Source: Anopheles merus
Lineage: Eukaryota > Arthropoda > Insecta > Diptera > Culicidae
Direction of reading: 5' to 3'
NCBI RefSeq assembly: GCF_017562075.2
Contig: NC_054083.1
Span: 47,216,942-47,280,941 of the forward strand
Length of the DNA stretch: 64,000 bases
Shown: positions 51,115-64,000 of the stretch, piece by piece
Numbering within the stretch: the stretch's first letter is position 1
Layout: every line of letters begins with the position of its first letter
The notes under the pieces: model-generated
What the model was told of the DNA's origin: nothing
Seen by the model: the letters and a program-made list of their open reading frames with translations, nothing else
Databases searched by the model: none
Made by a program: the position numbers and the translations under genes

Positions 51115-54100
51115 GAACACGCACATTGGGACAGCATAAACGCACACGTGTGCCACCCTTGTCTCGTGTGCCGCCCTAATGAGCACATTCAAGCTGACAG
51201 GAGTTGGACGGGCTCGGGCGTTTATTTTGTGTGTGTGTGTTTTTTTTTTGCATTCCCATTCCCGCCCGGGCTAAAGGGGTTTTAGCCGAATCGAAGCCGC
51301 TGCTTTGTTGCTCATCTCATTTATGATGTTCACGCGGACGCACGCTTGACTGTGAAGGAGGCACGAAACAGTAAGAAGGACATGAAAAGGTATTCAAGTG
51401 TTATTTTATTTTTTGTTCGTTGCAATGGCAGGAGGCAATGTTTGCGCGGCAAAAGAAAGAAAAGGTGAAACATGAAAGGCTGACACGTTGAAGAGCTGTG
51501 CGCTGTGTGACTTTATTGGGAAGCGATGCAGCGATACTCCCCTTTCCTGTTTGCCGTTTTCGAAGCATAAGAGCGCATCCTGCTGTGCATTAGCGTAAAC
51601 ACATTGAAATGCAGGTTTGTAATAATTATTCCCATATTTTACAACAAACAACCGCTTCGCCTATAAATGCATGCAAACAATAATAATGTGAAATGGGAAG
51701 AATTTTACATTGTTGCACTGCCAATGCAGATGAACCGGAAGTCGAAGGAAAGCAACAACATTTCCTACACCACATCAATTTGCAGAGAAGGTAAGCGGAG
51801 GAGCGTATAAAGTCCACTTTTCAAACCCTGGAAGCGATTTTCCATTGCCCTCCTGCTATCGCAAATGAACCGTTTCCAGTAGGCCGTGGAGATGGCAACA
51901 GAAGTAAAAAAACAAACAAATTCTCTACTTAAAAAACCGAAAAGAGCGAGAGAAAAAATGAAATAGCGAATGAGCGAGTGAGAGAGAGAGAGAGGGAGAG
52001 AGTGTGTATGTGTCCAATGTGAGTGATTTAAAAGCAGGAACAAAAATCTTGATAATAGAGGGAATTGAAATAGAACAAAAAGAGAAGAGCAAAAAAAAAA
52101 ACAACGGCAAGAAAATGAGAGCCTTTATTTCATCTCCTGAGATTTGCGGATAAGTGTGTGTGAGCGCTTTCGTTCGCTTTGCCCCGTTGGAGTTGCCCAG
52201 CTAGAGAAGGCTGAGTTGAGCTTTTTTTTTGGTTTAGTTTTCTTCCTTCGGTAAGCAGCATCTCCATCCGAAGGATGCGCGAAGGATGCGTGTGGCCTGA
52301 TAACGGCCGAGCAGTAGAAAAGTCACTGGAAGTGTATTAATTCTTTCACTGTGTTTTTTTTTTCGCTCTCAACTCTCCCCCCTGCAAGGGCTGTGTACGG
52401 ATTCACTCATCATCCGTACTCCCTGGAGGGGATTGCCGGCTTTCGTGCGTTGGTTCGGGCTCTGCTAATGGTTCACCTAGCCTTGAGACTTTCTGCATCA
52501 TTTGCTCCGTCACGTTGGGAGAGAGCGTGAGAGAGTTGGACAGGCTTTTCCATTTTTTTTTTTTGCTCCATTGTTTGTGGGGAGTTGAAGGATCTGTTTT
52601 TTGCCTGCCTTGCCTACTCGATGAGATGTTGACAGAGAAAAAAGAAAAAAAAGAGAGACGCACACCACCAGCAACCGTAGGTCGTGTTCAGTGCTGTGAG
52701 CAAAATGGATTTTTTTTTTGTACGTTCCGTGTGTATCCATTACTCACCGTTTATGCTCCGGCATACGGTTCGCTCTCTCTCTCTCTCTCTCTCGCTCGCT
52801 CTCATCTCAGCTCGGTCTCATCAGGATCTCAGCATCAGCATCAGCGCGTGCTTATCTCGCTGTCTGCCGGAGGGTATGTGTTCGTGGCGGTATCCTGTTG
52901 CTGTCACGTTGGGCCTGCCGTCAGTTTGAATCTTGCGATTCGTCGGGACGGTTTTGCCAAGTTGTTGGTGCAGCTTCCGGAGCCGGTGTACGGCACACGG
53001 TGGCGTTCTAGTGCGATTCGTGTGCTTTCAGAAGCTGCTCGGAATATGGTAGTGTGAGGTAGTGTGTTGCTAGTACATTTGCAATATACAGGTTGCTTCT
53101 GGTATGTGTTGTGCGGAGTGAACAAAATAGCAAAATAGGTTAGTTTCGGGAAAGTTTTATTAAGGGGTTTTTTTTTAAAGTGATATGTAAAACAGGTTTT
53201 TGCTAAAAGTTTAAATTTAAATAAACGAGCAGCAGGCGCCCACCAGGTGGAACGGGTAACGAAGCAGTGTTGGTGAAACTATTATTTACCCATGCTACCG
53301 CACATGGCCCAACCGTTGGCCCAAGGTGATTGTGCTGACAAATGGGACGATCTTAAGGCGTGCAAGTGCAAGCTGTGTGTAGGAAAATGTGTGACAAAGT
53401 TTGCAGCGTCCTTTTTACTCCTGTTTGTACGCAAAAAACGTGGCTATCTTTTAAGGAGCAAAAAAGGGAAAATTGCATCAAATTAGCTGCCATAAATCTC
53501 GCCTAGCAAAAGGTGACCCCCCTGGAGGTCCCTCGGTGTACGTGTACGATGGCCGAGCAGACAACCGTTTCGAAATTTATCAACCACTCAACGGGTTGCC
53601 TCGGACGACATCGATCGAACGTAGGATCGGAAGCAAATGGCTCTATGTGTGTGTGTGTTCTTTTTCTTGTTTAATGTGAATTTTCTTTCACTGCTACGTT
53701 GATACGATTGAACTCGGAACTTGATCTTTCGAACTCGTTGTTTTGTTATTGTTGTCGCAGTTGTTGTTGCTTGCTTTGCAAATCACGACCCCGGAAGAAA
53801 GGATGAAAGACGATCCCAACCGACCGGGGAGCTGGAGTGCTGGGCCGTTGCCGTGTTCTATCAAAGTTGTGAACCACATCAGACGTCTTGGCCGTAATTG
53901 AGCCTGAAGTGCTTGAGTGCGTGTGATTCCTGCCCCTTCTTCGAAAGAACGTTCCTCGGGCTCTGATGCTGCTAGCCCGATACGTCACTATCGCCATCCG
54001 CATCATCATCATCATCATCATCATCGTCACCTTTTGCTTGGATCTTTGATTTTAACTCTTTTTTGTTGCATTGCGAGGGTGGAGAAAAGTTGAGGAGGGG

Positions 54101-54399
54101 GCGAAATATTAAATAAATCATCTTGCCCCTTTGTACCCGAGAAGCGGCACGTTTCCTTCACCGTGCCTTAGGACTTAGAAAAACGGAGGTGAACGCAAGG
54201 AATGTGAAAAAAGGCAAACTAGTAGAAAAAGTGGTGATAATTTTTTTTTGCCAGGGCATTTGATTTCGGAAATAAAGAATAAACTCATCCCCGGGTGTCC
54301 CGGGTGAAGGTGACAGGTTACGGGATGACACGACCACTGTCGGGGAGGGGAGGAGCGTAGTGGAAACTGGGAAGAATCATTCCCTGTCATCGTGTGTGC
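49201..54399. other. Intergenic or intronic sequence, no gene identified
   Basis: Contains two copies of an 18-bp motif (49201 and 50375), a CA tract at 51081-51110, and a promoter-like, GC-richer stretch at about 52680-53060 with TCAGT initiator matches. A CAT triplet tract lies near 54000-54027. No exon is convincing. Confidence 0.4.
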
Positions 54400-57300
54400 G
54401 TGTGTGTGTGTGTGCGTTGTACAGAGTGTCTTGTGTTCCCATCGAAAGATTGGCCATCAACGCCGAGGATGAAGACGAGATTCCGGCACGCGAACCCACG
54501 GCGCTCGGCGAAGACGACACTTGAACAGAAAATTGGATTTCCTGCTCCATCGGAGCCGGGCTGGATACACATAAAAAGGGAAAATTGTGCACAGCAGCAC
54601 ACGGAGCAAGCAAGGTACCGGATAAATTCGCGCTATTTTCTGATCATTTTTGGTGTGCCCCCCCGCCCTGCCATCGTTGGTTCGTTGGTCTTTTCTTTCA
54701 TTTTTTCTTTTTTTGGGATGGTTGAATTATAGCGACACACTGCGGCGTTTATCGCGATCCGTACGGGGTAGGTTTCGGGTTTGAAGTATTTTTATTATTA
54801 ATTTTCTCTATTGAATTGGCACGCACTCGAAGCGTGAATAGGGAACGCGGGAACGAATGGGGAGGAATAGTCGGTAGAATTGGTTGGGGAGTCTTGGAGG
54901 TAATCGCACTACCAAGGATGAGGAATTTAAGATGGATGAAAGCGTTGTTTGAAAGAGATCTGTATCCCTACATGTTGCTTTGTCCCTTTATGGCATATCC
55001 GTTTGACAACGATATGTATCAGTATGGGAGCTTGGTACATTGTTCATGTGAGAAGTTGGCAAAGAAATAAACTAAAGGTACACAATGCACACCATAAATA
55101 AGATACCTTTTGTGTTGAAAAGGAAGAAAGAGGCTTTTTGTTCAATGCAATACACACAGCTCTTATTACGTATAAAAATCTCATTGGAAAAATCATTGGT
55201 AAGAAAAAATGAAATTTATTAGCAAATCCACAATGAACATCAATTCTGCATGTAATATATAGAACTAGTATGGATTTTAATTATAGATTTTTATGAAGAA
55301 ATATGTTCCGATGCTTCAAAAATATTCAATTTATTAAATTATAAAAATTTAAGTTTCAAAAAAACGAACGACTTTACAGCCTTTTTCGATTTTTTGTAAC
55401 TATAAAGCTAAAAAGTGGATTTATATTCCCTTCTTATTTTGTTACACAACTATTAGGCTGTTAGGAATTAGGTTTATTCGCTTTAAAATAGAAAATTTAC
55501 GATTAATTTGCGTAAAACATCGCAAAGAATCTACTTCTATTCATATAAGAATCTAATTATAAAAATAAAATATAGTGATAATATTGATAAAAACCTCATA
55601 ACCACATATGCTAAACAGTACATCCCTCTTTCCGTGTCGAATGCACTTCCCAACCCTTGATCGATAAAGGGAATGGCTTATTAATTCTGCGATAACGAGC
55701 CATCTCCTCGATGCCTCAAGTGCTGCCGGGTTGAATGGAACGGATGCATCCGGGGGGGGGGGGGGGGGGGAGGTACACTTATGCACGACCTTATGCACGG
55801 CCGGTTTGCATCCATGAGCAGCTGTGCCATGATTTAATCTGCAGTGGTGGAGGTTGTTTTTTTGTTGTTGTTGTTGCTTGCTGCCAAGCTCAGCCCAGCC
55901 CACAGTCCCTTTTGCCATTCCGCACCATTAGCAGACGAGCAGCAACTTTCGATGTTTTGCTTCCCACACTTGTACACATGTATTGGGGTTGCAGGCAGGA
56001 GCAAGCAAAAACAGCATCCCTGGAGCAGAAAGCAGCGGCTGGGTGTGAGGTCCCGTCCAGGTTGAGTGGCGCGCACGGTCGTGTGCGGAAGCTGGTTCTA
56101 CTGCGACCATCGGTAGGTCGTAAGATGTGGGCTAGTTCGAAGTTGCCAAACCCATTCGGGCAGTATGTTGCTTATCTCGTGGTGCATGCTTTTCTGGTCC
56201 ATTTATACATACACACACCACACCACACCACACCACACTTTACGGTAGCAGGTGAATCAGCATTACATAAATTTTTCTCAACGAAAAACTTTGGCTTTTC
56301 GCAGGGGCTGTCCCTCCACTCAATGGCCCACCAGAGATTCTGGGTGCATGCATGTATTTTTAAGTGAAAAAAAAAACCACCGTACGAACGATGTAAGAGG
56401 AGCAAACACACGAACAGAGAAGCGCATCGTTAGCAGAGCAAATTAAAAAGCGTATAATTTACGGTACAGGGTAGGTTTGGGTTTGACCCCGTACCTTACC
56501 TTCATTTAAAGCCCGAGTACCCGTGGACTGACCATCGTTTCTGCTGGCAGTCAGCTTCAACACGAACCACGAACAGCACGGCACGGGCAAGCAAGGGGGA
56601 GGGTCAAGCAAGCAGATCATAGATCACATGGCCTGGTATTACAAGCGCACCGAAAAGGGTTGCCTTTTTCTAGGTCAGGCAGCCACCGGTGCAAACGCTG
56701 GAGGATATCGATACATTTGAATCAATTCCACGACAGCGTTTCGCCACGTCAGCGTTTATAAATGCACAAAACGCCATTTCATGGTGCCAGCTGGAACTGC
56801 CGGTGCTGCATTTCACTGCCAAGCTAGTGCCGCGTCATGTGTGTGTGTGTATGTTCATCCTCCGAGCTGATAAAAATCGATTCGAGAAGTGGGTAGCGTG
56901 AAATAAATGAAAACGTATGGCAAAAGCTCCACCGGGAAGCTAAACACCACGTGCACCAATGTGCACCGTGTAGAAGTGGTTCCTTCTAGCTTAACGGAGG
57001 GTTTTTTTTTTGTTTGACTCCTGCAACGTATGATAAATGGCATAAATTGCGCATGATTTGTAGGGGAATCGTTTTATATCCGCTATGAATAATTTATGAA
57101 GCGTTGAAAGTTTCGAGAAACAATTTAAATAAACTGGTGAGTGTAACGTGTTTGGTAAAAAAAGGGCAATTTTACTCAATGATTTAAAATACCCGGTACG
57201 TTCTGATTAAATCGTTTAAATGGGTCTTTTATTTTTGTTAAGATCCAGTGTCAGCACTTTCTTTCGGGATTTAGCATGAAAAGTTCTGTCACGTTAAAAT

Positions 57301-59651
57301 AAGCGTTGTAATGCGCCTAAATGTAGGCATTGTGTAGGCTACGAAAATACCTAAAAGTACATAAAATAGAAAAACTGATTGATAGCGCCTGAGTGTATGC
57401 AATCTTCAGCCAAATTATAAACATATGTGTTGCATACTTTTAGCAGTCGCAAAAACAATCGCATATGAAGCCGACTAAGAAAGAAAGCCAATAAAAATAA
57501 CATAATAGTATGAAATTGAACCAAACTTGCTCAATATTCGATGCATTAGAAATAGCAAAGTTGTTTTGTGTGCTATCTTATGCACTGGCAGAATTATTCA
57601 ATCTAACTCGAGGAAGGCTTCTGCTCTGGGTTTGCCGATCCTATACCTTCCGGGCATTCTTCACCCACCGCTGCACAACCACTTGACAGTGCAACACTAG
57701 CAAAATACATACATTCAAAGTGCTATAAATGTTTGAAAGTCCCCCTTGGCCGACCGGTTTCGTGCCGGCGCGCAGGCAAAGTCAACCACAAGCGAAGAGA
57801 GTTTGGTGCATCCTGCAGCCTACGACCAGCGCACACGACCGGGTCTCGAGTGCAACTGACCGCCGGCAAATGTGTGCGATCGCACATTTGTTGACATTAT
57901 AAATTCATGCAGGAAGCATCGCTCTGTATCGGGAAGAATGGAACCAGGGCAAGGCAAGAGAAAAAAGAAGAAGCATCCGTGCAGGCACGAAAATCTGTTT
58001 CCTTTTCGTTGGGTGGAGACGATGACTTTGTAGCTGGCAGCGGAGGCCAAACAGATGGATGCGGTCGTTGAAAGTCGTTCGCTCGTGGCATGCGGCATGA
58101 TCGCTAGCACATCGGAGCAGAAAAAGCGGAAAAATGTCCCGCTGGAAAGAAATTTCTAAACTGTGGTCAGACTCAAATCGAACCCGGAGAACAAGCACAA
58201 TGGGTAAAAGGGGATCAGTTTTTCGGGTGAGGGCTAGTTCAATTAACCAGGAAATATGAAAGGTTTCCACTCCAGACCTTCACCATAATATTGCTGTGTG
58301 AATGTGTTTTCGCAACAGTTTGCTGAGCTGTTCAAACGTTGTTGAAACGATATTTTTTCCTTCCGCACATGCAAATATCCACACTTGAAGTCAGATTTAT
58401 GGAAACTCATTTCCCGTCTCAGCACTGTGAGATGTAGATGTAGGACCAACCTCAACCGGATGCCGGAACGTCCGCTACGAGCAATGGCAGAAGCACTGGC
58501 TCAGGCACAAGGAAGTGCAGCCCAACCGACCGGCGGCAGGATGTGAGGGAAGCATATTGGGAAGTTGGAGTTTCGTTTGTTTGATTAACTTTTGCGGTCA
58601 TGAAATACGGCGCATTCGGGCTTTGGATGGGCTTGGTTATGTGTGTAGAAGGCTGGATGGATTGTGTTGTTGCCGCTGGTTGAACTTTTTCCACTTCGAC
58701 CGTCACCGTATGCGGAGCTGGTTTGAATGCCATTTGCACTCTCGATCCGCACTTCCTGTCCTCACTTCCTATTTCGTCTTTTTTTTGTTTTGTTTCCCAA
58801 AGCAGGCCAGCAGCTGTGTAAATGTTTTGCGTGCAAGTGTTGGGACAGCCGGCAAAGAAAGTTGTAGCACAACTCGTTTCCGTTGTTTTGCGGTGTTTAT
58901 GAAGTATTTTGAACGGGATAATGGGAGGGAAACAGGGACAGAAACGAAAAAAAAAAAAAATCACCTCACTCGACCAATACGGTTTGTAGGTGACAGGTTA
59001 GGGATTTGGTTGTTTTTGGGGTGGGTTGTGAGTGAGCTCATGTGCAGCCGTGTGTGAGCGTTGCGGACCGGCAAGTTAGTTTTGTGTGCGAGTTGATCAT
59101 CCGTGAACGATCCTCCCGAGAGAGATGTTGGAGAAAGGTTTAGTGCCGTTGCTTCTGGGAAGCTGGTGGTTTGCTGCTGGGAAATTGAAAAGTAAATGCA
59201 AGCGTGTTCCATCAGTGTGTGTTTGTTTGTGTGGCAGGTTGTAAGTACAGGGTAGGGGTTGATTGGCAAAGTTTTGCCAACAAGTAATGCGCAACCAATT
59301 GAACCCACTTGGTTTGTGGTTTGATCGTTTCAATATCTGGACGATTTGATGTAATTGATAATTAATCGTTTTTTTGCCTTCAAGTAGAATTAATAACAAC
59401 TCTATTTGTTTGAATCGAAGAAAAGAGGCTTAATAGTGGTAAATAATTCCTTTAACAATGTGATGTCAGCAGCATTGCATATATTTAGGCGTGTTTAAAT
59501 ATTTTTTACAATAATGTGTTGCTCGCTTGAAACTTTTTTTCGAGCAGTATTTTTTCTAAATAAATGTGTTTCACGATATTAACTCAGTTCGATTGAAGTG
59601 TAAGCGCTACAACGGCTTTAGCTCTTATATCTAAAAAATCATTGAAAAAAT
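54400..59651. other. Intergenic or intronic sequence, no gene identified
   Basis: AT-rich around 55.1-55.6 kb. Contains a G run at 55752-55770 and four copies of the 18-bp motif family (57314, 57386, 57429 and 59474). A 93-residue - strand frame at 58733-58452 was considered and not accepted. Confidence 0.4.
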
Positions 59652-59666
59652 CACACACGCACACGC

Positions 59667-59722
<56 letters not shown>
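59652..59722. repeat. CA microsatellite
   Basis: 71 bases of CA dinucleotide with a few CG steps at the left end. Confidence 0.97.
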
Positions 59723-59723
<1 letters not shown>

Positions 59724-62700
59724 AAGCCAACCGTTTGTTAGACGAAATAGATAGAGAAAATAGAGAAATAAACAAAATACAACTACCTTCATTCGCTTCA
59801 GCTTTACTTTGTAAACTTCGCTCAATAAAGTGTAGATTTACTTTTCGTTACTACATCAGCCCTTTTTTGCCCGGCAGCCCATCTCAATCAATCAGCAGCG
59901 TAGGAACCGTTCCGCACTGTTCTAGTCACAAGTTGCACGGGCGGGTTCGATTTTCACGCCCCTTTTGGTACGGACCGGCGCTGATGAAGCAATCGCTAAA
60001 CTTTGCGCTCGTAATAAGATTGGCTTGCAATTTCAGGGGTAAATTTAATCTAAGTTAGATTGAAAACTAAAACGGTTCTGTTTGCACAGCTTGCTTTTGG
60101 CCTGGCGTCTGCGGGCGTCTGCGTTGCGCTCGGTTGGGTGTAAACCCACTGAAAGGTTGATGCAGCTCGAGATGCAGCGCTACTGGTACAGGGGAGTAAT
60201 AGTAAACGATTGCAGCAGGTAGTTGAAAGTGTATTCGGCTTGGGTCACACAAGCGACAAGTCAAGCGTTACAGCCGGGCTTTTGGTACGGGGGTGCTTGT
60301 TCACCGTTGCAAACAGTTAGAGTGTATTAGAGGTTTTAGGCGCTTAAGATGGGTTAATTGTTGATTTAATTGAAAATTATTGCCAGAGCGCTACGAAAAT
60401 GAAACATGGTTTGGCAATGGTTGGAAACTTAAGATGAAAATCTTCCATTCTCAGTCAAACGATGGGGAAAATGTTTAACGGATTTTCTCACTTTATGAGC
60501 ATTTGAACGCCTGAAGTAATCTCTTTAGCAAAGTTGTACTTAAATTAAGATACTCTAAAGCGAGGGATGCTCACGAACTTCTTAAGAATTCGTAAATTGC
60601 AGCAGCCAAGTACAGCCGAGCCACGATGTTCGCTTTGACCCAAGGGAAGGTGGGCTGAGTTATCGTCGGGAGAGATTTACTGGCACTAGGTACAAAGCTT
60701 AACAAGCACGGCATGCGGCCATGGTGGAAATGCATTTTCAAAACCGCCAACCAGCCAACCGCACTTGATGGCGGTGGCAACCGACCGATCAGCTTACCAG
60801 AGTTACTTGCGTGTGCCGGGATCGTTCATTCATCGCACGACTCGGCGCTGGCTGGCTGTGTGTGTTTACACAGCAGAGAAGTTGGTTCTTAATTTTCGCT
60901 CCAATTAGCTCACCAGCGGGAGCCGTGTGCCGTGAACTGTCAAGAGATTAATTTATTATATATACACACATACACACACACACACACAGGGGTACATCGT
61001 CAAACACACAGACTGTACACGTAGACTGTACACCAGTGGCATCGGTGTGGCAGCAACTGCTTCTCGCGAAACTTGAGATAGATTTATTATGCAGTTTCTA
61101 CCCCCTGTACGGCTCAGCCCTGCTTGCCTGTACTTAGCCTGCAACTTCCCTTTGGAACGCCAAGAAATGTACAGGTACAGTGTAATCTGGGCCGTTCTGG
61201 CATCGGCGTCTTGCATCGCGTAGCTTCACGGGGGAGTGCACTACATTTTCGTAAGTTAATGGGATTTTAGTTCTCATTTGGAAAGGAAACCGTTTTGATT
61301 ACTAACGTTTGCTACGCATACAACGAGGGTGTCGGAAGGCAGCTGTCTGAAAATAGTGTAGAGTGAGTAAAATAAAAACAAAAGTTCTAAATCTTGGCAT
61401 CGTCTAAAATTACAGTCAAGCTGCAGCTTTCAAAAAAGTCAAAAATTTTATTTCAACAGTGACAATTTAATGTAAGCATTTCAATTATCTGTAGCAAATT
61501 TCTCATATTCTGCAGTTCATAACTCGTTAAATTGAATTTGTTGCTTCATTTATTCTTGGCAATACTGCGTTGGTCCTATTTTTCCCTAAACAAACGCTTT
61601 AACATGCGTTCGTGTCATGCAGAGTGCCTATCTTTGAGGGGCTGTTAGTAATCATAATCATACAGAGAAACGCTTCAGCATGCGTAATGCAGATTGCCTA
61701 CCCTTTGGGCGTTATTTTCATTTTTCAGCTGTCCGTGCTTGTTTCGTTCGTTTAATGTTTTACCTCCACTCAATAATCGCACGGCATTAATAAGCACTAA
61801 AACAGGCAAACACCTAAAATCTAGCAATTGCGTTCCTAGAAAATGCTACATTAACCTATTTTAAACGCTCCGCAACAAGGAAGCGTCTCGTTAAAAGCAT
61901 TCACGTCGGTTAGCTCCAGCAAAACGGGATTACCTGTTAACGTACGGTAAAAAGGTTCGTTGCCATTTGTGAGTCTGTGCGCGCACACACAAACATAGGG
62001 ATACAGGTACGGGGCTTAAATTGACAAAGGTAGCTACCGCCAGCACACGTTTGCTGCTGGCATCACGCCACATGGATTGATTGTGACAAACAAAATGGGC
62101 GACCCCCGGCGGGACCAAGACATCGGAAGAACACGATGAAGACATAGATCAATTTCCCATTTGTATCCGTGTTTGCTTATATTCCGTTCGCCTTAACCTT
62201 AACGCGCGAGTAGAAAGGTAGAAAGCGTCTTTTGTAAGTGAGGTGAGAAAGAAATGGGGAAAAAACCATAGCAGCACACACACACGCACACAAACAGACA
62301 CATTTTTGCCCAAAAACCCCATTCGTCGTGCCGGCGACGGAAACTGTTCGCCCCTTGTGCAGCTGTGCGGGCCAGCTCGAAATCGAAGACGAATGAGCTT
62401 CGGCTTAAAATCACGTTCCGCAAACAGCAGGCAAGCAATGCCGAATGTGTTTCCTTCGATTGCGGTGGCGTGCGGTCTGGGTGGTGTACGCTTCCGCCAG
62501 TAATCCGTTTGACAAATAAAAGCACTTTGTCGTCGCTTCGTACGTTTCAGCTCGCCGTGGCAGCGATGGGAGATGGGAGGCGCTTTTTTACATTCCCGTT
62601 GGGTTGGGAAGTTTGCTTTGCCGGGTATTATGAGCGATCGAGTGCAGCACGTTCCGACGTTCTTAATGGATTCTTGTGTCTTTTCGAAAGGTGACAACTG

Positions 62701-63619
62701 GGAACAATCGTTCGATGCAGCAATGTTGCAACTGTACGCAAGCAATGTAAACCATCATCGCAACCAGTCAATTTCAAATTTCATCACAATGCGAAGTTGC
62801 ATCTGTTTCCCATTGTCGTGCACAGTGCCGGCCTGGGGGGGAAGTTTGTCTAGCTTAATTATCGAAACCAGCCCGGGCGTGTACGGGTGGCAGCCCGCTG
62901 TACGATAAGCAACGGGTGTCTCCCATCAACGGCATGGCATACTAATGTGCCAGTCTGACGAAAACTGTGCTCATTACGAACGCAGACGATTTGCATGCGA
63001 AATAAATTGTCCCTGTGTGTGTGTGTGTGTGTGCGTGTGCCTTTTTTCGTTCTTCTTCTGTACCAGAAAGCGCACATAAATTTACGCAAAACTTGCATAC
63101 CTTTCAGGCGCGTGGGCTTTCCTGCATTTCTCTGTCGGTCGGGAAAAAAGGTGGAGCGAAAACTTTGCACACCAAGCATAAGTAGGATTTATTTCGACAG
63201 AAAGTTTGCTTCGCTCACACAACTTGGGTAAATGCTGCTTTATATTACTCGTTTGTGTGGCCGTGTGCCTGTGCGTGTGTCAATGTCTTTCACTCGAATT
63301 AATACTTGCATCAAAATGCAAATGCCGTACCACCCTTTTCTCCTCTACCTTCGTGCTAAAACGCTCCCGGGGGGGATTTTGGAGAAAGCCGATGAAGAGT
63401 TTAGTTTCCAACCAGCCAGTTCGGTGCTCGGTAAAGAACTTTTTAATTCCTTTCGGATTGTTTCGGAAACCGGGTAAGATTGTTCTTTCCACTCCTCTTC
63501 CTGGTGAGAGAGGGAGGAGCTGCAGGAAGTACGCTGAGTACGCCCTAGTACGAAAAGTCAAACATTGCCACTGTTTCGTTTCATTTAACTTTACCGGCCG
63601 ACTTTGAGTGATGGCAGAC
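59723..63619. other. Intergenic or intronic sequence, no gene identified
   Basis: No supported exon. A pair of diverged direct repeats lies at 61593 and 61669. The frames at 62149-62745 on the - strand have no recognisable family. Confidence 0.4.
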
Positions 63620-63641
63620 GGGGGGGGGGGGGGGGGGGGGG
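63620..63641. repeat. Poly-G run
   Basis: 22 consecutive G bases, counting the final G of GACG. Its length is likely uncertain in any assembly. Confidence 0.9.
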
Positions 63642-63736
63642 AACTAAATGTAGGGCCTACAGACAAGAAGAAATAAATAATTCTTTTTCTTATCATACAC
63701 CCTCCTTTCTCTCTTTTTGTTTCTTTTTTTTTGCAG

Positions 63737-63810
63737 CAAAAAAACTGGAAGATACACTGCAGTGGGCCTAATGCGGAATAAAACTCTTCGCGTACACGCA
63801 AACTACAACA
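63737..63810 (+). other. Possible terminal exon (3' end of an unidentified + strand gene)
   Basis: A long C/T tract ends in TTGCAG at 63731-63736. Three reading phases follow. One gives QKNWKIHCSGPNAE and stops at 63779-63781; another gives KKLEDTLQWA and stops at 63769-63771. AATAAA lies at about 63776. Acceptor, short frame and poly-A signal together look like a last exon, but no preceding exon could be linked. Confidence 0.2.
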
Positions 63811-64000
63811 ACTTCTAAAATGTGCACACAACTAAGCCATCTAAAAAAAGGCAAATAATTGATGAAACATCATCGAAAGTAAAGACACTTTTACTAAAAA
63901 GTCGGCGAATCGACTAACTTACTTTAAACGCGGACTCGCCTGACGAAAAGCTACTCCGCGAAGAAGTTTTCAATTTACTTTTACACGAAATTGATTCGCG

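Noticed and set aside
53055..53076. let-7-like string TGAGGTAGTGTGTTG
   Set aside because: It departs from let-7 after the seed and no complementary arm lies within 100 bases, so no hairpin.
58452..58733. 93-residue - strand frame beginning MAFKPAPHTV
   Set aside because: Composition is protein-like and the start context is fair, but there is no family match, neighbour or poly-A signal to support it.
62149..62745. 198-residue - strand frame
   Set aside because: No domain. It contains CA-repeat-derived Val-Cys stretches and overlaps equally open + strand frames.

Overview
The window is a piece of a mosquito nuclear genome. Its genes are split by GT-AG introns, and it is rich in dinucleotide repeats, poly-A and poly-C runs and small non-autonomous transposons. 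It holds two copies of a tRNA-headed SINE that matches what I recall of the Anopheles gambiae SINE200 family. I therefore infer Anopheles, probably the gambiae complex. There are no bacterial, CRISPR or operon features.

Four protein genes can be supported. (1) The 3' end of a DSC1-type voltage-gated cation channel (Drosophila NaCP60E relative) lies on the + strand at 1-2916 in six exons. (2) A complete secreted/ER cyclophilin B-like prolyl isomerase lies on the - strand at 10722-12247 in three coding exons, converging on the channel gene. (3) A large secreted protein with one chitin-binding type-2 domain (CPAP1-like) lies on the + strand at 18984-35308. I assembled it as five exons that join in frame to 875 residues. 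(4) A secreted leucine-rich-repeat protein lies on the - strand at 43723-44942, with two exons and 376 residues. Its real start is a short signal-peptide exon that a simple ORF scan misses.

Layout: 2.9-10.5 kb is 3' flank, with a Harbinger-like MITE and a strongly A-rich 4 kb. The stretch 12.3-19 kb lies between two divergent genes and holds a 274-bp TG tract. The chitin-binding gene has four introns. Its 8.5-kb first intron carries a MITE with 77-bp inverted ends, and its 3.5-kb last intron carries a degenerate 29-30-bp minisatellite and a 1041-bp hAT-like element with a 76-bp internal tandem array. The interval 35.5-43.7 kb has one SINE and a 5'-UTR/promoter-like stretch around 38.2-39.75 kb. 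From 45 kb to the end I see no confident gene. That part has a second SINE inside a GGAGTC-type minisatellite, microsatellites, a recurring 18-bp motif at 49-60 kb, and a possible terminal exon near 63.74 kb.

The genes do not form a functional cluster. I found no clear new multi-gene system. The most unusual items are the hAT-like element with its 76-bp array, the repeated 18-bp motif, and the chitin-binding protein with its long unrecognised flanking regions.
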